Assembly (NCBI GenBank): GCA_003117195.1
Contig: BDSI01000076.1
Location: 496,001-560,000 of the forward strand
From: Eudorina sp. 2006-703-Eu-15
Taxonomy: Eukaryota; Chlorophyta; Chlorophyceae; Chlamydomonadales; Volvocaceae
Direction: 5' to 3'
Length of the DNA stretch: 64,000 nt
Shown here: positions 32,740-44,600 of the stretch, piece by piece
How the letters are laid out: every line of letters starts with the position of its first letter
Numbering within the stretch: position 1 is the first letter of the stretch
Made by a program: the position numbers and the translations under genes
The notes under the pieces: generated by a model
Databases searched by the model: none
Seen by the model: the letters and a program-made list of their open reading frames with translations, nothing else
Told to the model about the DNA's origin: nothing

Positions 32740-34885
32740 GCAGCGGAAGGATTAAGACAGGCGGCCCGGGCTTCACCGCTCGTACAGGTTTGGTTCCGGA
32801 GTTTCAAGTCCGATGTCCTGGGGTCGGTTGCCGTAGTCGTGGTGAGGTGCAGAAATGAAGGTGGCAGAGGAAGGTGGCAGGCAGGCGGGCGGGCAGGCAG
32901 GAGATCTCCAGTTGCTAAGGATTAGGCCGCGGGGATGCGGCCGGGCTGAGGGCCCGTCAATGCTTCGAGACTGTCTCCCTCCCGTGGCAGCGCGGGCGCG
33001 GTAATGTGCGCGGATGAAGCGAGTCGCTGCCGAGGCGTTGCTGACGCAGCTGCTGCTGCTGCTGCTGCTGCTGATAGTGCTGGGTCGGGTGGTTCAAGCC
33101 CTCGATAGGACCTCACTTAGCGAGATGCAGCCCTTGCAGCCAGGACGCTGCTGATGCTGTAGCTGCTGTAGCTGCGCGGAACAAGCGCGAGGCCTCGAAC
33201 GGTCAAGCGCCAGCGGTGGCGATGGCGACGGCGATGGCGGTGTCAGAATGCAGCGGGTCCCCGCTCCGCAGATCGCAAAGCCAGAATGGGGGCGCGGGTC
33301 CCGGACCTCAGCCTCGACCTCCCCCGGCTGCTAACGACGCGGCGCTGCTGCGTCTTCCTCCGCTGCGCTGTGCGGCCCCCTCGTGAAATCCCTACCTAAT
33401 TAGAGACCGATCTGACCTCAACACCTGGCGGCCTGTCTATCGGGTGGCGACGCTTAAATTTCTCGCCAACAGAGGGCTCCCCTCCGTTCTGTTTATCTTC
33501 GTCCTTTCAGTTAGGCGTGGTTGTGGGTGTGGTGTGTGGGCGGGTGGTGGAGGCCGCCGGGAAACGTGTTGACGTGGCTGCGCATCGCGAAAAATGCAGA
33601 GGGGATTGAGCGTTGCGGGGAGGCGTGCCGTGGATTTCGGGGCACGAGGGAGGCCCATCGGGCCTTGAGCTGGGCGGCGCTCCAAGGAGGCGTCAAAACT
33701 ACCCGTCAAATCCGTCACCTGTCAGATCCGGTGCCGGACCCCGTCACCGCGCGACAGCTTACCCCCGGACACAGCACCCGCAACCCTCACGCCGCCAAGC
33801 AGTGGCATTTGCGGGAGGTTTGTGTGGCGGGGAATGTCAACGATAGGTGCGGCGGCATCGTTTCGGAAGCGATATGTTCGTTCCGTATCCCAACGACCAA
33901 TAACGACTTTTTATCGTTGTCACATTGATGGCGAGTTTGTCCGCCACTGTCTGACTTCTGACGGCGTGCGTTTCTTCTTTGGCCCATTCTCGGAATTTCA
34001 CGGCATTACCCACGGTGATGCTGCTGGTTTCCTGATTTTCGCGACTGCATTTCTTGAACTTGGTTGGAATTTGGCTTCCGACACAGCATGCTGCATGAGT
34101 TGATCAATAACGAGCAAGATCGCGACGGTCTTACAGGTAAACCTCCGGTCCTCTCCTGCATTTTGCGGACAACTGGGTCAACTCTGGCGACCCGAGCAGT
34201 CTGCCGATATCGACCCACGGAGGCGGCCAACGCCGGATAACGCCTCACCCTAAAGCCTCTGGTTGTCTTCATAGCGCTGCTGCTGCGGCGGCGGCGCCGG
34301 CGGCGCCCGCTCGTAACCTCTCTCCCATCCCGCCACACACCGGGCCCAACGCAACACGGCAGCGAAGCGACAAACCCATATCAACACGACCGCACCGAAG
34401 GCTACCCATGAACATCCTCCGCAAAAGGGCTCCAACAGCACGACGCGACCGTAGAGTTGCTTCACGGCCGTCGACCCGGATTCGTGGCACGGCAGTCGAC
34501 ACCGCCACGACTACAGGGAAACACGCGTACCGACTGTCCCTGCGCCGTACCGTGACACCGTTACCAATCTTCTTTGACGACACGACCGGACTCCCTCCGA
34601 CGGGTGTCCCGCCCCTCGCCTCCCGGCGACATACCGTCCGGGGTCTGCCGGACCCGTCACCGCAGACACTCCCCCGCTCCCCCGACCGGTCGATACCGTG
34701 CGGCGGCGGCCCACACACCACCCGCACCAGCACCGCTGCCACCAGTACACCACATCTGCATCTGCATCGTGGCCCCCTCCCCCCGGGTGGGTGGGTGGGT
34801 GTCCGTCATGCACGCGCTCAAGCGCGCGTTGAGGCGCCCTTTCCCGGGCGGCCGGGCGAGCCAGTGCGGGGTGCTGGCGGCCAGC

Positions 34886-34932
<47 letters not shown>

Positions 34933-37900
34933 GGACCACCAGCGCAGCGCCAGGGGGGGCCGCCCGCGCTCCCCGTCACGCATCAAAAAGCGGCCATGAC
35001 CTCCTTAACGCCCCCAAAAGGAGGGCAGCAATACCCACCCACCCACCCGCACGCGGGAGCGTTCGCGACCTCTTCGTGTCATATCCGCTTCTTCAACGCG
35101 CGGGACCGTGCGGCCCTGAGCCCCGGGGGGGGTCGCGGAGACCGGATGGTCACGACCCGTCCCCGGCCTAACTAACCACCAACGCAGTTCCCGGACCTCG
35201 GCCCTCCCAGACCTCATGATACGATGCACCGGCGTCCGCGGTCCCGCAAGCGCGGGCCGCCCACCACCCACCGCGGGGCCGACCCGGGAGGCGCCCGCGC
35301 CCGCACCCGCTCACCCGACACGCCCTCGTACCGCGGGCACCAGTCTGCCGTCCCCCCAGCCACTCCCAAATGCCCAAAACTCAGCGGACAGCGCTCCTTC
35401 GATCGACTCCTGTCGACCAGAGGTGCAGGCCTCCGCGCGATGGATGCCACAACACCTCACTGCGCCCCCATCCTCGCACTCGACGGGCGGGTTTCTTGAT
35501 ACACATACGGTCCACGTGGGGGCAATGTGATCTGCGTGCTGCTGACGACCTCGCAGCGATCCCTGAGGCGGTCCCAACCCCACTTTCGGAACGTAACCGT
35601 GTCGTACTGTACGGCACAAAACCGAATACCCCATGAAACCGCAAAAAAACTTCAGCTACCTGGACGGGCGACCCGGAGGGCCAAAATCAATCCGCGCAAA
35701 CTACGGTACGTCAGAAAAACCAATTCGCGACACATGATGCAGCTGAAGCCCAGCAGTGGCCCCGCCGCTGCTCGTCCACCCCATGCGAGACACCACGCGA
35801 CTCCGAAACCAAACCGACTAAATCACCAGAGATGCGCCGAAAACCGCGGAGGACACTGCGATGAGAGGCTGCCCCTGACTTGACACCCCAAGGTCGGTCG
35901 CCTTGCACCCGGACCAGATATTCATTTTCTTTTGCTTTTGTGTTTGAGGTGCGGTACGACAGTACGACAGACACCGACTATGTACCGAAAGCAAACTTCC
36001 CCCGCCTTTCAGAACAACACAAATGAAGACATGATAAGGTACAATATATATGATGCACAGAGGCAAAAAAACAACGGCGGCCACCTGTCGCGGTCAGAGC
36101 TTCGCCAGTCACAGCCTCCTCAAGGTCGGGAGTTCTGTCACCGCAGCTGCGTGCCGTCGCAGCCGCCGATTCTGTTGCAGCTGCGGACACCGCTCAGCCA
36201 CTCGCCCCGAGCCGATTGCTCCCCGAGCAAGGCACAGTTGTTGCCGTACCGTACGGCCACAACCGTTGTGTTCTGCCGACATTGCTGTATGACAAGTGTC
36301 AGGACGCGCTGGCGAGCTAGATAACAGCGACCTCACCCAGGCCTGCATAGACCTCCAAATTTTCTCAAGGCCATCAGCATCCCACGCAGACAGAGAGACA
36401 GACAGACAGACGGACAAGACAGACAGCGTTTGCGCACAGGGGACACACACATAAGGCCTACAAAGAAAAAACGACACACACACACGCACAGGGCGGGCTT
36501 CTCATTAAACACACGCACAGTTTTCCGTACATGCGACGCAAAGCAGGTGAGGGGCAGGAACCCAGCCAACCGACGAGCAACCGCCAGAACCTTGGGCCGC
36601 CCGAATGGTGGTGCGCGGGACGCTGCGTGCTCTTGGGCTGACTGGTCCAGCGGGGCCGGACGTGGCGATGAGCACACACACCCATGTGCGCCCGCACCCC
36701 GCCCAATCCCGCCCCTTGGACCCCCGCCCCTCCCCCCCCCCCCCACACACACACACACACACCCATGCCCACCCGTCCCTCCCGACGAGCAGGGCAGGCG
36801 AACTCCTCGTCAGGCTTCAGGGACCTCACAGCGCGTTCCTGCCGAGCGCGACTCTCAAGTCAGGTGCCGCCGCAATGCCAATCCGCACAATCGCATCCAG
36901 GCGCCTAAATAGGACATCGGACACGTGCACACCAACACAGCGACGAGACAGCTCGAGGGAGGACACACGAGGGAGGACACACGAGGGAGCGCGGCGGCGG
37001 CGGGCGGGGGACGGGAACCACGCGCAGGCGCGAGCCACCCCGTTTGCGGGCCCCCATGCCACGCCAGTACACACAGTACTACGCGAAACGCAGCGAAAGC
37101 GCCCCGCGCCACCTTTTTTTCCACTGCGTGCGGTGGAGCTCTGGAGAGCCTCGCCGCAGTGCCGTCGCCGCGTTGGTTGGTTGTGACTCCTTCACCGACA
37201 CACACACACACATGCACAAACAGGCACACAGAAATAATGGCGATGGCGAGGGGCCTTGTCCCGCCAAGCGCCAACCGCCCTCGGGACGCGTCTTCCTGCT
37301 TTTGTTGATTGATAACAACGATCGCTGCATACTGCCCCCACCCTTTGGTGCTGCGTTTGTGTTTTCATGTTGACGGGCGGCGTGATCTTCCGCTTCATGA
37401 ATCAGACACACGGCGCGAGATCAGCCGCAGGAGCCCAGAAACCCCAGCAGCTGCCCGCAGCTTTCCCTCCGTGAGTGCCTGCCCGGCGCACCAAAGGCCG
37501 CGCTGGCCCCCCTCCTTCCGACCCTTCCCGTCGCCGTCGGCCGTAGCCTACTGTGGCCTGCAAGCCACCCAACCCACGTCCAACCTGCGACCCGGGACCT
37601 GCGACGCCCACGCCCATCCCGGGGAGCGCCAAGACCCCCTCCCACAACCCTCTTTCCTCGGTGCCGTGCGCGACCTGCCACCACGGGTTCGAACACCCCG
37701 CCGCTGCCCCTCCTTCCCGCTCCCCCAGTTACCAACTACCACCACCACCACCACCACCTCGCTGTCCAGACGGGGGTTCCACTGATTGGGTCGACCGATC
37801 AGCCGCGCGCCTCCGCACCTGCACCCCGTCCACCCGTCCACCGCCACGCACGCCCAGTCGCGGGCCCCCTGACCGTATCGGATCACACCCCGGGCTCACG

Positions 37901-38698
37901 AGTCGGGGCGCGCGCAAAACGCTCCTTTGCCCTCGTCCCGTCATGGCCGTCCAAAAGTCCCCGCCGCGACTGGGCCCGAACCCGACCCGACTCGTCCCGA
38001 CCGAAACCGACCCACGGGTCCACAAAGACCGGGTCCGCGGCCGACGGGTCGAAGGGGGTGCGGGACAGACATGTTCCGAGGCCCTCCAGCCCTCCGTGGT
38101 CAGCTGGCCGCCCTTGGCCGCCCGATGGACCCGCCGGGACCGAAGTGGGACCGCTGTCAAGGGTGTGGATGCTGCTGTTCGGGCACAAGGGCTTCAAGAG
38201 CCGGTCCACAAAATCGCAAAAACTTAGCTCCCCCGGGGCGCCGAACGCGCTCGTCGCCCCTTGACTTCCAAAGGGACCTCCGTAAGCCTCCGGTTGGGTT
38301 GGGTTGGGCTTGGGCTTCAGGCCTGGTCCACAGAGCGGTGCGCGACCGACCCGAAGTGGAGCGCGTCTCTCTCTTTTTAGGAGGAGCTCTCGCAATATTC
38401 TCTCCTTCTCTCCCTCTCTCCTCATCTCTCTCGGTCTGTCTGGCTATCTCCCCGGAAGTCTGTAAGTCTGTCTGTCTGATTTTCTTGGATCATTCCTTAT
38501 GAATTGAAACCACGGGCCCTAGGGCCCTCGCAGCCACCCAACAACCCAAGCCTGAAAGTCCTTACCTTCCACCCCCCACACCACACCACATCACATCACA
38601 ATCACAGGCGCGCACTCCCCACTCTACATCTCCAACCGATCGCGGCTGAGTGCTCCTTGCCCCCCACAAAACATGCTGTACCAGTCACCGTACGGCAC
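32740..38698. other. 6-kb intergenic region: VTC upstream side and TBC gene 3' side
   Basis: No gene supported. It must hold the promoter and 5' UTR (or missing first exons) of the VTC gene and the 3' UTR of the TBC gene. Seen directly: a CTG/CAG run at 33049-33072, CA microsatellites near 34890-34932 and 36740-36760, a GGGT run near 34787, and CAGA-type repeats near 36390-36425. The plus ORF at about 33900-34103 has unusual low-GC, Phe-rich codons but no match I recognise. Translations elsewhere are Pro/Arg-rich GC artefacts. Confidence 0.45.
34890..34932. repeat. CA microsatellite
   Basis: About 21 CA units in the intergenic region between the VTC and TBC genes. Confidence 0.95.
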
Positions 38699-41600
38699 CT
38701 ACGGCGTCCACCACAGCCGCATTGGGTCTTGCTCGGCCGAATCGGCCGCACCAGGCTGCTGCTGCTGCAGCAGCGGCGGCTGTTGCCGGTTTGTGTCGAG
38801 ATGTTCGGCGGTTGTTCGTACGGAGCAAACGCCAGTCGGCTCCAGGGACAGGGCCCGTACGACAGCAGCGCCGGCGCCGTCGGGCGTGAACGAACCTGCC
38901 GCCGTGGATGACAAGCCACCCGTGGTCGCGGTCCGGATCGTACTGCCGTCACCATCCTCGTCACCGCCGCAGCTGTAGTCCCCCCGTGCTGGCTGCAGCG
39001 GCGGCGTGTCGGCCTCCGCTGCAAAGGCAGACGACAGGGCCCGCGGCTCCGGGCCTTTCGCCGACGCCGGAGCTGACTCGGGGCAGTTGTCGCCGGCGGC
39101 GCTGCCGTCGTCGACGCCATCAAAGGTGGCGGTCCAGGTCGGCACTGTCGGTTGCGGCAAGCAACTGGCGGCGGTGGCGCCGCACAGGCCGCCGACCGAA
39201 CCGCTCGCACCCGCAACGGGCGTGCAGGCAGCAACGGCGGCGGCAGCGGCTCCGCCTCCGCTGTTCACGCAGAGCACCGTCGCGCTGCTGCTGCAAAGCA
39301 CTGGCGGCAGCGGCAGCGGCGGCATCGACGCCGACACGGACGGCGGCGGCGCGCTGACGGCTTCAAGCCGGGCAGGTGCCGCCGTACACAACGTCGAACA
39401 CAGCGGCACCTGCGGTGGCGGCGGAGGCGGCAGCAGCGGCGGTACCGCGCCGCCACAGCTGCTGCTACTGCCACCACACACGGCACGACTCGCGACGCTA
39501 CAGCCAGCCTGACTCGGCACCGCCTGTACGGCGGACGCCGTCGCGGAGCTCACGGCGTGAATGCCCAATGCCGTACTCGTTCCTGCGGCGGCCTCATCGT
39601 GGGAGCCCTGGCCAAGCAACGACAGCGGCTGCGCGGCCCCACCGCAGGACAGCCGGATGAGCCCGCTGCCGCAAGCACCAACCGCGGCGGCAGCGGCAGC
39701 AGCAGCGGCGGCGCCTGACGTCATGCATGCCAGGCCGTCGCCGTCGCCGCTGCCCGTACAACGCAACGACGTCCGGCCCGAGGCGTGCGCCCGGCTGTCC
39801 GTCACGGCCTGGACCCCGCCGCCCGACCCTGCCAGGCCGTACAGCGGCGTCGGCGTGTCGGGCAGCAGGACAACGGCCGGCGGCGGCGGCGGCATCGCCG
39901 ACAGCACTTCGGCCGACAGGTGCGACATCGTCGGATCGTCCAACGATACGGCAAACGGCGTCAGAGCTTTCGTGGTCGCCTGCTGGAGGTGCTGCTGAAG
40001 GTGCTGCTGCTGTTGTGACGACGACGTCGCCGCGCCGTACATATTGTACGGCGCACCGCTGCGTCCGGGCGACCCCAGCATCGGCGAGGCAACGCCCGAC
40101 ACCACCCCTGCCGTCGTCGTGGAGATGCCACACAGGCTCAGCTCCTCCACCACTGCAAGGTGTGCCACAACGGCGCCGAAGGCGCTGGCAGCACCGCCTA
40201 GCGGCGGCGGCGCCGTCGCCGCCGCCGCCGCCGGCGGCGGCGCTGCCACCGCCGCCATGGAGGTCGCGGCATCTGCCGGCGCCGCGCCGGCCTCATCCGG
40301 ACCAGGGTGCTCGGTCGCTGAGGCGCCCGAAGCTGCAAGCAGCTGCTGCTGGTGCTGCTGCTGTATGTGCTGCTGCACGTGCTCCTGCTGCTCCTGCTGC
40401 AGCCGCTCCTGCAGTTCCCGCTGTTCCTGCTGCTGCTGGTGCTGCTCGCTGCGCAGGTAGGCCGACATGATGTGGTGCGCCAGGGAGGGGCTCAGCGCCG
40501 CCCGGAACGGCGAGTTCTCAACCTCCTCCCCCTCCGCGTCCACGTCGCAGCTCCCCTGGTGCTCGATCATGGACCCACGCGACGCAGCTCCGGAACCGAA
40601 CCCGCGACCCTTGCCAGCCGACCCGGACCTGCCGCCGCCGCCGCCCGCTACGGGTCCCGGCGTCTTCGCCTCACTCTCGCTGCCGGCGTCGCAGCTCGAC
40701 GGTGGCCGCGGCGGCAGCGGCGGCCGCTGCAGCGCCCGCTGCTGGTCCCCGACGACGGTCGACACGTCCGAGCTGCCGCCTCCGCCGGCGGGCTCAAGAC
40801 AGTCGCCTCCGAAACCCGCTCTGGTCGCATGCGGGTCACAGGCCTGCGGCGTGGTGGCCTCCTCCGGGTGCTCCCCGACCGCCTCCGCAACCACCAGTGA
40901 TCCAAGGGCGGCCGCCTTGTCGCCGCCGCGAGCGGTTCCGTCGCCGCCGCCGTCGCCGCCGCCGTGGTGGAGGAGGATCGTCGGCTTGGCGGCAACTTCA
41001 GACGGCTGCAAGTCGCCGGTTGTCGGCAGTGGGTGTCGTAACGCCGCCGGCGACGTGGGCAAGCAGGGCGCCTCAGCCGCCGCCAGGCCGCCGGCGCCCG
41101 ACGGCGGCGACGGCGGCAGAGGCAGTGGCGCCGGTGGCAATGGGGACGACGGCGAGACGGCGGTACCGCCGAGCTCTCCCCGCGTCGCGCCGCCGAGCTC
41201 TCCCGCTACACGTACGGCAGTGGAGATGCCGGGCTGCCCGATTAGCCCATCGGCGGCGTGGCTGTGGCCCTGGCCTGTACCTGCCGTCGGCGACTCGCAC
41301 CGGCGGCGGCTGGTCGCCGAGTTCACCATGTGGGTACGCGGCAGTCCAGAGAAGGAGGCGGCGGAGGAACCGGCCGCCCCAGCCAAGCCGAAGCCGGACG
41401 GCCCCGCGACCGAACTCGCGAATGACAGCACCGGCGCCACCGGTGGCGGCACGTTGATGTTGCTGCTCGCATTCGGCAGCAGCCCGTACGGACCCGAGGG
41501 CTGCTGCTGCTGCTGCGTGGAAGATGTGGATGAGCCGGCCGTCAAGGGGCCACCGGCGCCGCTGCTGGCTGCGGCGGCGGCGGCGCCGCCCGCGCCTGCG

Positions 41601-44600
41601 CCGGCGCCGGCGAGATCGCTGAAAGAGATATTGGAAAACTGCCGAGTGGGGATCGTATCTGGCGTCGCCGACGCCGCCATTGCCGCGGGCGGCCCGGGAG
41701 ACAGGCCAGTTCCGGAGCTGACGGCGCCGGCGTCATCGTCGGTTGCTGCTGATGACACGGGCTGGGAGGCGAAGTGTGGAAGCGCCATCAGCGGCCTGGC
41801 TGGAGAGGCCATGTCTATGAGATCGCGTTCCGGTGCCGGTGCGGTGTGAGTGACCGGCAACGGCGGCGACGTCGCCGGTGACGCGCTTTCCGATCCGGCG
41901 GCGGCGTCAGACGACGGCTCCACCGCCGCCTCCGGCGGCGAAACCACTGCGCTGGGGGCGTCGTCGAGCGGCAGAACAACTGCCGCCGCGGTTTGGATTG
42001 GCGGCGCTTGCGACCAGTCAACCCATTCAGACGCCGACGGCAGCGTGTCCAGCCGGCCGCCGTCCGCCGCCGCCGTCGGGTCGCCGCACAGCGGGTCGGG
42101 AACCGACGCCGCCGGCATTGCGCCGGATCGCAGCGCCGCCACCACCGCCACCACAGCGACTTCTGAAGGCGCCTCTGCCGTACAACCGTCGTGCACTTCC
42201 TCCTCTCCGTCGACGTCACATGCCGCAGCGGCCGAGTTTAACGGCAGCTCCTCACCGCCCTCTGATGGCCGGCAATTCGACAGCAACTGCCACTTGTCCT
42301 CCGTACAAACGCCAGGGTCGTCACCGCACCCGTCGCCCTCCGCCGCCCCGCCGTCGCCCTCCGCCGCCGGTGTGGCGCCGTCACCCGTGGGTGTGAAACC
42401 CGCCAGTACGGGATCCGCGTACGATGATGCCCCCGGCGAGACCGTGGGGGTAAACATCACCTGTGTGGGGGCCATCGCGACGAGAGTTACTACGTGCCGT
42501 GTCGTGCCGTACCGCGCCGTACACGCGCCATGCAAGTGACACAAAAGAGGTTAAATGGAACGTTAAAGAATGAGGACCACATTTCGAGGCCAACTGGGGA
42601 AGTCTCTGGAAACTCGGTGAGAACCCTAGAAAGAGACTTATAGAGAGAGTTAGAGAGAGTCGTGGACAGATGTGGTCGCTATTGACGCCCAGAAGAGTAT
42701 CTGTGCTCTACCGTACTGACGTACTCCGGCATGTACCACGTACCTGCGCTTCGTGGTGGTCCGCCATCAGGCTCTTCGGGTCGAACATGGGAATGCCGTC
42801 CCTGCGCACACGGTTGGCAAGGTTAGGTTCGGGTCACCAGGGTCAAGATCGGGTCACAGAAACGTCATATTTGGGTCATATTAGGCCATAATAGGATGCG
42901 CAACCGGGTAAGGACCGCAAGCCTCTGTTGCAGGGGGACACAGAATCGGTAGGAACGCGACGCTTCGGAGAGCAACGTTAAGCCGGGTCGACGTTGTATA
43001 CCGCACCGAGAACAAGCCATCTCAGGTTATCCTCCTCCCGGTCAACGTTGCCTCCATGGCCCCGCGTTAGGGCCCCCCCTTGCACCTCCTGAGTGGCCGG
43101 CCCGCCGGCGTTACCCTCGCAAGGAATTTAGAGCCCACGCAACCCGACTGTTGTCGACCCGACTCACACATAGAGAGTTGGCCGCCGGAAGACCAGCTCG
43201 TCTGCCGCATGGCCGCCGCCGCCGCTTGCCAGCGACGTCGACGTCGCACCCGCTCCTCCACCGGGCGCATCGCCGGCAGTCTCCCCGCCGTCGCCGGCTG
43301 CCTCGACCGGAGAAAGGGTAGCCGCCGCCGTCAGGCCATCCGCTGCCGCCGTCGCCACGTTGGCTTCCGTACACACAGCCGACGATGACGCCGTGGGTGT
43401 GGTGTCAGTCGACACCGACGCCGGTTCCGCCCCCGGCACCGGGGCCGAGGCCGCGCACGACGCCGATGCCCGTTGCTGCTGCAGTTGCGCCTGTCGGGAG
43501 GATTAGGACTCCAGAATCAATAACACTTCCATCCACGCATCTGTACTCTACATATTTCATATGTTCCCACACAAAGACGCCTGTGGCAGCATCACATACC
43601 CACGCGAAACCACTTCCACAGATATGTGATTGTGGCGCTGAAGATATGACGCTCTGCGGGCCATGCGGGATTACAAAGTGATGCATCCCTGTGCAGCCAG
43701 CAGGATTACAACGGCCAATGGCTGTCCGCACCGACCCTCGGGTCACTTCTCACCTCCAGCTCCAGGCGGACCCGTTCCGCTTCCGCCTGTGCCCGCGCCA
43801 GGTCCTGCAGTCCAGAGAGAAGGCCGAAAAAAAGAACGTCTGCACCGTCTTGCATGTCACAGGTAACAAGGCAGCACTGCCGCGTCCCACGGACCTCCCT
43901 GGCACACGGCAATCCTCCCTGGACTCTCGCCTTCAGACCACGCGTGCCCGGCTGTGGCTAGCAGCAGCTGCCCTCCTTCCGTTGAGCCAGGACCTGTGGC
44001 GGGCGGCTGCACTGCTGACGCAGCCCTAAAACCTCCCCCACACCCGGGCTCGGTTTTTCGGGTTTATTTCTTTCTCAATTTATCCCAAAGCCTCGGCTTT
44101 TCCCAGCATCCGCGACACGCGTAGTGCGCCTCCGAAGCATCAGACCCCGCCCAGAGCGCACAACACTCAAGGAAAAGTTCTCTCCCTCGCCGCGGGAGGT
44201 TATTGATAGGCCTCCAGGTGGCATATGTGGAGCCTGCGCCAATCCACACACCAGCACCCACCCACCTGCGCCGCAAGCTCCGCCAGGGCTGAAGAGGAGG
44301 GCAGGTGGCGCAAGTGCTCTGAGCCCTGCCGCACCAGCTTGTGCTCCTCCTTGTTCGGCGAGTCGGCGTACATGGACTCGCCAAGGATGACCCGTGGGTC
44401 ATAGGCGACGTTTGCGCTTCCCGTGTCCACAGCAGACAGCATCCGCAGGATGTCGCCCGCAATGTCCGTCGCCATGTCCGATACGTGGGTCTCTCCCTCC
44501 TCCTCTGGCTGCTGCTGCGGTGGCGGCGGCTGCGGGTGCTGCTCCTGCAGGTGAGGCTCCGAGACCTCCGGCGGCGGCGGCGGTGCCGCCAGCTCCAGTT

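Noticed and set aside
33822..34103. Plus-strand ORF with Phe/His-rich end (93 codons)
   Set aside because: Peptide composition is protein-like, but no family, no splice partner and no start context. Noted only in the intergenic description.
40467..41849. 460-codon plus-strand ORF
   Set aside because: Antisense of the large TBC tail exon. GC-rich DNA keeps several frames open and the composition is equally low-complexity. The minus frame is linked by splice sites to the TBC domain; this one to nothing.
42460..42544. Met at 42544 as the start of a separate 1,281-residue protein
   Set aside because: A clean acceptor (CCCCACACAG) at about 42460 and a short exon 42742-42803 with good splice sites make this an internal exon. 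The N-terminal residues upstream of the acceptor are intron sequence.
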